DNA from: Bidens hawaiensis
Taxonomy: Eukaryota; Streptophyta; Magnoliopsida; Asterales; Asteraceae
Direction of reading: 5' to 3'
NCBI GenBank assembly: GCA_021521415.1
Contig: JAIQDT010009098.1
Coordinates: 22,836 to 86,835 of the forward strand
DNA length: 64,000 bases
Under the pieces are notes generated by a model that did not search any database, had not been told where the DNA came from, and saw only the letters and a program-made list of their open reading frames with translations. A program made the position numbers and the translations under genes. Below, piece by piece: positions 57,395 through 64,000 of this stretch; position 1 is the stretch's first letter; every line of letters begins with the position of its first letter.

Positions 57395-58098
57395 TGAAGC
57401 TTCGGACCTTCATGGAGGAGTTCCTTGTTTACTTAGATTTAAGCATCAAATGGCCTAACCCTCATACTGAACCCAAGATTTTTGTTGATTAGAAAGGTAT
57501 GTTTATTTTTGCTTAAGCTTCTTCTGCTTCTTTGGTTTAACTTTTACCTTCCTCTTTTGCAGAGATTGGTGCTTTAGAGTTTATTCAACTTGATGATTTT
57601 TCTGCCGCGACCTTTGTGAAATAAATACGAGGAATCTTCCTATTTTCACAAAATCATTATAAATATATGAAATAAGTAAATTGAATTATCCATGGTTTAT
57701 CATGAAAGTTTAAAAAAGTACGAATATTAAATTAACAATGAGGATAAAAATAAATTGTGAAATAATAAAATAAAAATAAAATAAAATGCGGGGTTAGAAA
57801 TGCATGAATCACCATGACTATTCTAACAACTAACGAAGTCATCACCAAAACAAAGTTCTCAAGATGTATCGAAAATCGAAGTAGGGAGTTGAAATATCCA
57901 CGAACCACCGTGTAATTTCAACTAAATAACGAAAAATAAAATAAATATCCACAAACCATCATGTAATTTCAACTAAATAACGAAAAATAAAAATAGATCC
58001 TTGAGGTACTGAGATGTTACAATGAACCAGTTGATGATGATATGATTATAAATGAAATTGTTTAGCAAGTGACTCAACATGTGCAGATGATCACACCA
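57395..58098. other. Non-coding internal sequence of the older element
   Basis: AT-rich. It contains a 45-60 bp direct duplication at 57890-57992 (atatccacraaccaycrtgta, then atttcaactaaataacgaaa). No domain seen. Confidence 0.4.
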
Positions 58099-58149
58099 CC
58101 AATCTCACCTGACCACATAACCCAACCTGAATCAAACATTCCCTCACCA

Positions 58150-58900
58150 CCCTATTCACCATCCTAAGAACCCTCAGATGATCATTCTAGTCCATCACCA
58201 CCACATTCACCCTTCAATGAACCATATATACCATTCCCAATTCCTGAACCAACACCTGAACCTTACATTCCATTATCTATCTTTGAACCTTCACATTACT
58301 CTCCAGAATCCTCTTCGACCCAACCTTTGTTTGAACCAGAAGATGAACCACAAGCTGAATCATCACACTCTTCTCCAGATGATGCATATACAGCCTTGCT
58401 GTCAAGAAATTTTGAATTAATGGCCGAGAATACTGAATTGAAAGTAAAAAACAGATCAATTGAAGAGGCACTTGAAGTAGCTGTTAAAAGAATTCAAACC
58501 CTGGAGCACCTGGAGGTTGACAAGACCTCAGATGCACCAAAACAGAGAGAGAATTTACAAGTTGAGGATGAAAATGCTTTAAATCAGATTGGTGTAGTGT
58601 ATTGAGAAAGTGAAGAAGAAGAACAGATACAGAACAATGCCTTGAAACTGATCGACAACTTATATGGCAGGTCTGATGACATTGATGATTATGAGGTTTA
58701 AACTTAAGTAGAAAATGATAAACAGGGGGGGGGGGGGGAAGAAGTTGAAATGGAGAATGCCAATGAACAAGCTAATGATGATGACATCATGCAGAATTTA
58801 TATGCTGATTTCGAGGATCAATTTGAGAAAGCTTCTGAAATGACAATTGTGTTTGAAAATGTTGTTGAAAATGAAAAAAAGCCAAGAACCTGAAGGCCCT
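58150..58900 (+). pseudogene. Proline-rich/acidic retroelement polyprotein relic, unit 1
   Basis: The open part encodes a proline-rich stretch (HSPFNEPYIPFPIPEPTPEP), then FEPEDEPQAESSHSSPDDAY and a coiled-coil-like ENTELKVKNRSIEEALEVAV. Stops at about 58167, 58603 and 58700 break it. No catalytic domain. Its place just before an LTR-like end suggests the additional region of a gypsy element. The product family is not recognised. Confidence 0.5.
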
Positions 58901-59344
58901 GAGGTGTAAGACCCCGAAACCCCGGAATCCTACAATTGGTCATCATATCCAAAAATTCTCAAAAATTTAAAACCAAACCAATTCGTTTTATCCAAAACAA
59001 ATTCATCTTATTAAAATCAGTTCAGAGTAATTAAAAAGCGGAATAATAAAAATCAAAATCCCCAAAAACAGAGAAGAGTGCCCAAAACCAAAATTTAAAT
59101 GTTTAAAGTAATAAATGAAAAGAAAACAGTTTGCGTAATTAATCTCTGACTAGATATGCCTTCAACTGTGCGAGTAGTCTCGAGCACGTCCAAGCGGTAG
59201 TTCCTTACCTCTCAACCTACAGATCAATCTAATATACACATAAAGCAGCTAGAGCTGAGTGAGTTCAAGTTTTCATAAACAATATTCATAACCCAATCTC
59301 ACCTGACCACATAACCCAACCTGAATCAAACATTCCCTTACCAC

Positions 59345-60110
59345 CCTACTCACCGTCCTAAGAACCCTCAGATGACCATTCTAGTCCATCACCACCACAT
59401 TCACCCTTCAATGAACCTATCAATGAACCATATATACCATTCCCAATTCCTGAACCAACACCTGAACCTTACATTCCATTATCTATCTTTGAACCTTCAC
59501 ATTACTCTCCAGAATCCTCTTCGACCCAACCTTTGTTTGAACCAGAAGATGAACCACAAGCTGAATCATCACACTCTTCTCCAGATGATGCATATACAGC
59601 CTTGCTGTCAAGAAATTTTGAATTAATGGCCGAGAATACTGAATTGAAAGTAGAAAATAGATCAATTGAAGAGGCACTTGAAGCTGCTGTTAAAAGAATT
59701 CAAACCCTGGAGCACCTGGAGGTTGACAAGACCTCAGATGCACCAAAACAGAGAGAGAATTTACAAGTTGAGGATGAAAATGCTTTAAATCAGATTGGTG
59801 TAGTGTATTGAGAAAGTGAAGAAGAAGAACAGATACAGACCAGTGCCTTGAAACTGATCGACAACTTATATGGCAGGTCTGATGACATTGATGATTATGA
59901 GGTTTAAACTTAAGTAGAAAATGCTAAACATGGGGGGGGGGGGGGGGAGAAAGAAGTTGAAATGGAGAATGCCAATGAACAAGCTAATGATGATGACATC
60001 ATGCAGAATTTATATGCTGATTTCGAGGATCAATTTGAGAAAGTATCTGAAATGACAATTGTGTTTGAAAATGTTGTTGAAAATGAAAAAAAGCCAAGAA
60101 CCTGAAGGCC
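59345..60110 (+). pseudogene. Proline-rich/acidic retroelement polyprotein relic, unit 2
   Basis: Duplicate of 58150-58900 with four extra codons (FNEP doubled) and the same stops, showing that the stops existed before the duplication. Confidence 0.5.
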
Positions 60111-60638
60111 CTGAGGTGTAAGACCCCGAAACCCCGGAATCCTACAGTTGGTCATCATATCAAAAAATTCTCAAAAATTTAAAACCAAACCAATTCGTTT
60201 TATCCAAAACAAGTTCATCTTATTAAAATCAGTTCAGAGTAATTAAAAAGCGGAATAATAAAAATCAAAATCCCCAAAAACAGTGAAGAGTGCCCAAAAC
60301 CAAAATTTAAATGTTTAAAGTAATAAATGAAAATAAAACAGTTTGCGTAATTAATCTACGACTAGATATGCCTTCAACTGTGCGAGTAATCTCGAGCACG
60401 TCCAAGCGGTAGTTCCTTACCTCTCAACCTACAGATCAATCTAACATACACACAAAGCAGCTAGAGCTGAGTGAGTTCAAGTTTTCATAAACAATATTCA
60501 TACTTTATTTCAAAGTTATAGCTCTAAAACAGTATGAGAGAATAATAATAAAATAAATAAATATACTTCACCAAATAATATATATATGAGCATGTGTTAC
60601 CTTATAGCCTAAAATTGTTGATGTTATTAGTTCCTTGT

Positions 60639-63486
60639 TGTCACACCCTCAAAATCCACTAACGGAGTTTTACCGTCAGAGGGTGTGAACTGGCAGGATC
60701 GGAATCATTAGTTATAATCAAACCAAAGAAAAACGTTTAAATGTAAATAGGTGCGAAAGCGTAAAACCTTAATTCAAAAGTTGCGTCACGCAGGATGACT
60801 TAAAACCAAATATAACTGTTAAAATTAAGTTTGCAGAATAAAGATGTTTTCAATTAATGCATGCTCTTAAACCCCGCGCCCGCCTCGGCTACCTGAGAAT
60901 AACATACTAAAAGTGTCAACACAAGGTTGGTGAGTTCACAAGTTAAATAAGATAAATCGTTTAGCGTTTTGCGTAACCTCGTTATGGCGTTTAAGTGTTG
61001 CGTAACCACGTTACGGCGTTTAAGTGTTGCGTAACCCCGTTACGACGTTTAAGTGTTGCGTAACCACGTTACGGCGTTTATGTGTTGCGTAACCACGTTA
61101 CGGCGTTTAAGTGTTGCGTAACCCCGTTACGACGTTTAAGTGTTGCGTAACCACGTTACGGCGTTTATGTGTTGCGTAACCACGTTACGGCGTTTAAGTG
61201 TTGCGTAACCCCGTTACGACGTTTAAGTGTTTTGCATTACCAGATAGTGTTATGTCAAATTATATATCGATAGGTAGCTAATCTATACAACAAGTATCGC
61301 TAAGTGGTTCGCGACCGAAGCTGACTGTTTATCAAGTGCCCGTCACCAGGTCAATCCAGACCATGGTAAGTGTTAGCCAAAATTACACCCACTCAACCTC
61401 CAGTTGAGCTTAGCGTCGGGTGGGGTTTGTCAAACCCAGTAGTACTACTCAACAGTGACTCGCTATTCCAAATATTAACCGGTCCGATGTGTGGGACTTC
61501 AAATGTTACGTTTGCCGCTTAGCCTTTACAAGTGATATATAATTTATAACAAAATCTTAAATATGCGTTTATCTCAGAAAATACGTTTATCGGAGTATGT
61601 TATCTCCCCCAAGTGAAAAACGTTTGAAAACAGTTCAAAGAGCGGGGTAAGTGAAACTCACTGTTTGCGAAGAATATCCCGATCTAGATCACCAAGTGAT
61701 GCGCGTCGTAGAAACTCTCTAGCGTTCTAAATAACAAAGAGATTTTCTAAGTATCGGTACGTTTAACGAGTCTCTAGACTCAGCACATAATACCTATGCA
61801 CGTAACAGATTTCGTGTTTCGTTTGTGAATTGTGTGTGACTTAAGCAAGTACAATTGTGATACGATACATGAGTGAGCAATTACTTTCGTGTCACGTACT
61901 AATAACATACTTTACTAGCAATTATCCCCGTAAGGGCATTTTGGTCAACAAACAAAGATTAACTAACCATTATTCCCCATAAGGGCAATTTGGTCAATTC
62001 ATGGCAATCAATTAACAACTATTCCCCGCAAGGGTATTTTGGTCAAAACACAACAATTATATAAAAACTATCATATTTCATGCATTTTTACACAACTCAG
62101 CAGCTAGTTTCATTATGACAGAATTTTTACTTGAAAGATTGCACTAGTTCAGCGATCATAACGTCTCAATTAATTCACCAAAAATCACCACAGAAGCATA
62201 CATATCTTAGGTTTCCAGAACATATTTTATCTTATTTTTATCCCACATATTTTTCTTATAATGACCAAAACATTACAGCAAACTCATATCAGTCAGATTC
62301 ATGCGCAATAGAATGTTATTTGCAATTCCCGTTAAACGAAAAATTCAATAAATGCAAGACCACTTGGGTTTGGTTCCTAACTCAATGAGTAAACTTCCAG
62401 AAGTGGAACCAACCCAATTGGTCTCGTAGTTCATGAGATATAACATTTACAACATAACCTAACAGCAGGGTCTAACAGCTCGGCTTTGCACCACGTTTTT
62501 GTAAAATCATAAAAGCACACTTATACTTGTCCAAAAATTACAAACTTATACTTCATGGAAACTAGACTCAACCTAGTTTACTGCAGTACCCACAATCTCA
62601 ACCAATTTTCACGTTTACACTTCGTTACAGTCACTTGAACATCGTATACACATTCTGTCCAGATTCTGTTCACATCAAAACTTAACAATTTCACTAGCCA
62701 TGGATCACAAATAAATCATATAACATGCTAGACACTAATACTACTATCCATGCATCTCCATTACACCATACATACAAGATTAGGGTTTGTTTTTTAACTC
62801 AAATCAAAGACAACAATGAATCATGCAACAACATCAATCTAGTTATCAATTCATTATCCAAATAACAACAATCATGTTAACCATATACATGAACCAAAAT
62901 CGGCTGCCTAGGGTTTATACTTAACCCATTAAACATCAAAATTAAACAACAAGGAGGTAAGGGATGATCAAGTATACCTTCCTAGCACCTAGTTCTTGGA
63001 TTAATCAATTGATTTGAGGTGTATATGTGAGAGTGTTGTGGACGGTAGCCGTGAGGGAGCAAGGAGGGAGGCCGATCGGGTCTTGTGTTTAGAAAATAAT
63101 TTAGGGTTTAGTGTTAAGGTTATATTTATAATAATACAAGTTACACTCTAGTCCCTAATCTTTCAAGTGTACATCTCTTGCCTAAACTAGTTGGTTCTTG
63201 TTTCTTGTTTAACATTCCACATAACAATCAAGTAACACACATATACCTAACACATAATTATCACATAATTAGTGTTTTGACGTTTGTCGTTTATTTATCA
63301 ATCGTTCGCGTCAACTCGTTTGCGTTTCGGTGCAAATCCAGAAAGACTACACATGTAGTAAGTGTTAAGCCTCATTTAAACCCTAGTTTAAATGTAATGA
63401 AGTGTGCGTTATAGATTCAACGATCTTAAAGTTTGAATTGACGGAGTTGAGTTAACGGGGTTAACCTGAAATTGACGATTGTCACA
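60639..63486 (-). repeat. 3' LTR of a gypsy retrotransposon running off the right edge
   Basis: It starts TGTCACACCCTC and ends ttgtcaca on the plus strand, 2848 bp. On the minus strand it opens TGTGACAATCG directly after a purine-rich tract. The left flank CTTGT would be one target duplication; the other lies outside the window. It contains a 29 bp array (60965-61235) and three copies of 'attccccrtaagggcattttggtca' (61922-62048). Confidence 0.85.
60965..61235. repeat. 29 bp tandem array with a three-unit higher-order period
   Basis: Nine units of ttgcgtaaccacgttacggc plus gtttaagtg. Three variants cycle in the order 'cacg...aagtg', 'cccg...acgacg', 'cacg...tatgtg', giving a period of about 87 bp. 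Each unit has the dyad cgtaac...gttacg and could form a small hairpin. Confidence 0.9.
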
Positions 63487-63510
63487 TCATTCCCCATGTT
63501 AAAGAATTTT
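63487..63510 (-). other. Polypurine tract of the right-edge gypsy element
   Basis: The minus strand reads aacatggggaatga immediately before the TG that opens the 3' LTR, in the position expected for the plus-strand primer. Confidence 0.65.
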
Positions 63511-63621
63511 CGTCCCGAAAATTGAGTCAAGTCGTGATGAGAGTCTGAAAAAGTAAGAAAAAAAAATTTTCAGTTTGTCATATCATCCCCTAGTAGAAAG
63601 AAATTTCGTCCGAAATTTAGT

Positions 63622-64000
63622 TCATACCTCCGGTGATGTTTGACGGTTTGCCGGGTTTCGCGGTTTTCGGTGTTTGGTTAGCCCTTCAAAAAGGTGAGGA
63701 TACTTTTTCATCATGTGATCCTCGCGTTCCCACGTGAACTCCGGTCCACGTCTCGAGTTCCAACGAACCTTAACGATTGGAATTTTGCTGTGTTTGAGCG
63801 TTTTGGTTTCCCAATCCAAAACCTCGACTGGTTCCTCAATGAACCGTAACTGTTCATCAACTTGTAGTTCCTCCAAAGGGACTACTTGGGTTTCATCAGA
63901 CAGGCATTTCTTCAAATTTGATACGTGGAATACATCGTGTACGCCACTGAGTTCTGTTGGTAGGTCCAGTCGGTACGCCACCGGACCAATGCGCTCAGTT
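63622..64000 (-). CDS. Ty3/gypsy integrase C-terminus, partial at the window edge
   Basis: Open from the right edge to the stop at 63622. It begins within RIGPVAYRLDLPTELSGVHDVFHVSNLKKCL, the conserved GPxAYRLxLP...VHxVFHVSxLKxC module at the end of gypsy integrases, and continues to VKVRWNSRRGPEFTWERED, a chromo-like tail. A Del/Tekay-like chromovirus is the likely group. This end positions the cDNA during insertion. No stop or frameshift in the visible part. It lies 135 bp upstream of the 3' LTR, as expected for the last domain of the polyprotein; reverse transcriptase and the integrase core would lie beyond 64000. Confidence 0.85.
   Translation of the reverse strand, partial: TERIGPVAYRLDLPTELSGVHDVFHVSNLKKCLSDETQVVPLEELQVDEQLRFIEEPVEVLDWETKTLKHSKIPIVKVRWNSRRGPEFTWEREDHMMKKYPHLFEGLTKHRKPRNPANRQTSPEV

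Larger units (their letters stand above)
58099..60502 (+). repeat. 1.2 kb tandem duplication joining internal sequence to an LTR end
   Basis: Two units, 58099 to about 59291 and about 59293-60502, near identical apart from a 12 bp insertion in unit 2 (59418-59429). Each runs from a proline-rich acidic coding relic, through a run of G (14 at 58725-58738; 16 at 59932-59947), to an LTR-like start TGTAAGACCCCGAAACCCCG (58907 and 60118) and about 390 bp of that LTR. Units meet abruptly (ttcata/acccaatctc). Confidence 0.85.

Noticed and set aside
58178..58471. Alternative frames overlapping the proline-rich relic (and 59372-59677)
   Set aside because: They are other-frame readings of the same low-complexity sequence and duplicate exactly with the 1.2 kb unit.

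Overview
This is a 64 kb piece of a plant nuclear genome. It is AT-rich, its genes carry spliceosomal introns, and it is packed with plant-type transposable elements (Ty3/gypsy LTR elements, Helitrons, hAT, MULE and PIF/Harbinger elements). The style of the gypsy LTRs and integrase tail suggests a eudicot, perhaps Asteraceae; that is a familiarity-based inference, not a proof.

Only one host gene looks intact: a four-exon gene on the minus strand (415-7983) whose splice phases fit and which would give a 765-residue JmjC/cupin oxygenase of the NO66/MINA (ribosomal oxygenase) type. Its introns hold a Helitron, a large foldback, a roughly 210 bp tandem repeat and a hAT MITE. A dispersed repeat starts 5 bp upstream of its start codon.

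From 8 to 25 kb there is no convincing host gene. The stretch is a chain of DNA transposons, several with clean target-site duplications (TSDs): a MULE-type MITE (9 bp TSD), a hAT MITE nested in a dispersed repeat (8 bp TSD, one mismatch), a MULE with long terminal inverted repeats (TIRs), a Helitron, a foldback, another hAT MITE, and two PIF/Harbinger elements placed head to tail and sharing one TAA. The larger of the two has an apparently intact two-exon DDE transposase (423 aa).

From 25.3 to 35 kb there is an orphan FAR1-like exon, then a solo LTR (TSD AGTAA) split by a complete gag-only LTR retrotransposon (TSD GTTGA, 2.3 kb LTRs, tRNA-Met primer site, minus strand).

From 34.3 to 49.0 kb there is a tandem segmental duplication of 7.1 and 7.6 kb. 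Each unit carries a broken F-box gene and an exon relic resembling SCY1-like pseudokinase. The first unit lost the F-box 5' half; the second keeps it but has a frameshift.

From 49 to 64 kb there are Copia and gypsy relics, a Tourist-like MITE, another solo LTR of the same family in inverse orientation (TSD CTGTC), a 1.2 kb tandem duplication joining retroelement internal sequence to an LTR end, and finally the 3' LTR (2.85 kb, with a 29 bp higher-order tandem array) and integrase C-terminus of a gypsy element that runs off the right edge. I found no new multi-gene system. The most informative material is the record of nested insertions and how it touches the JmjC and F-box genes.
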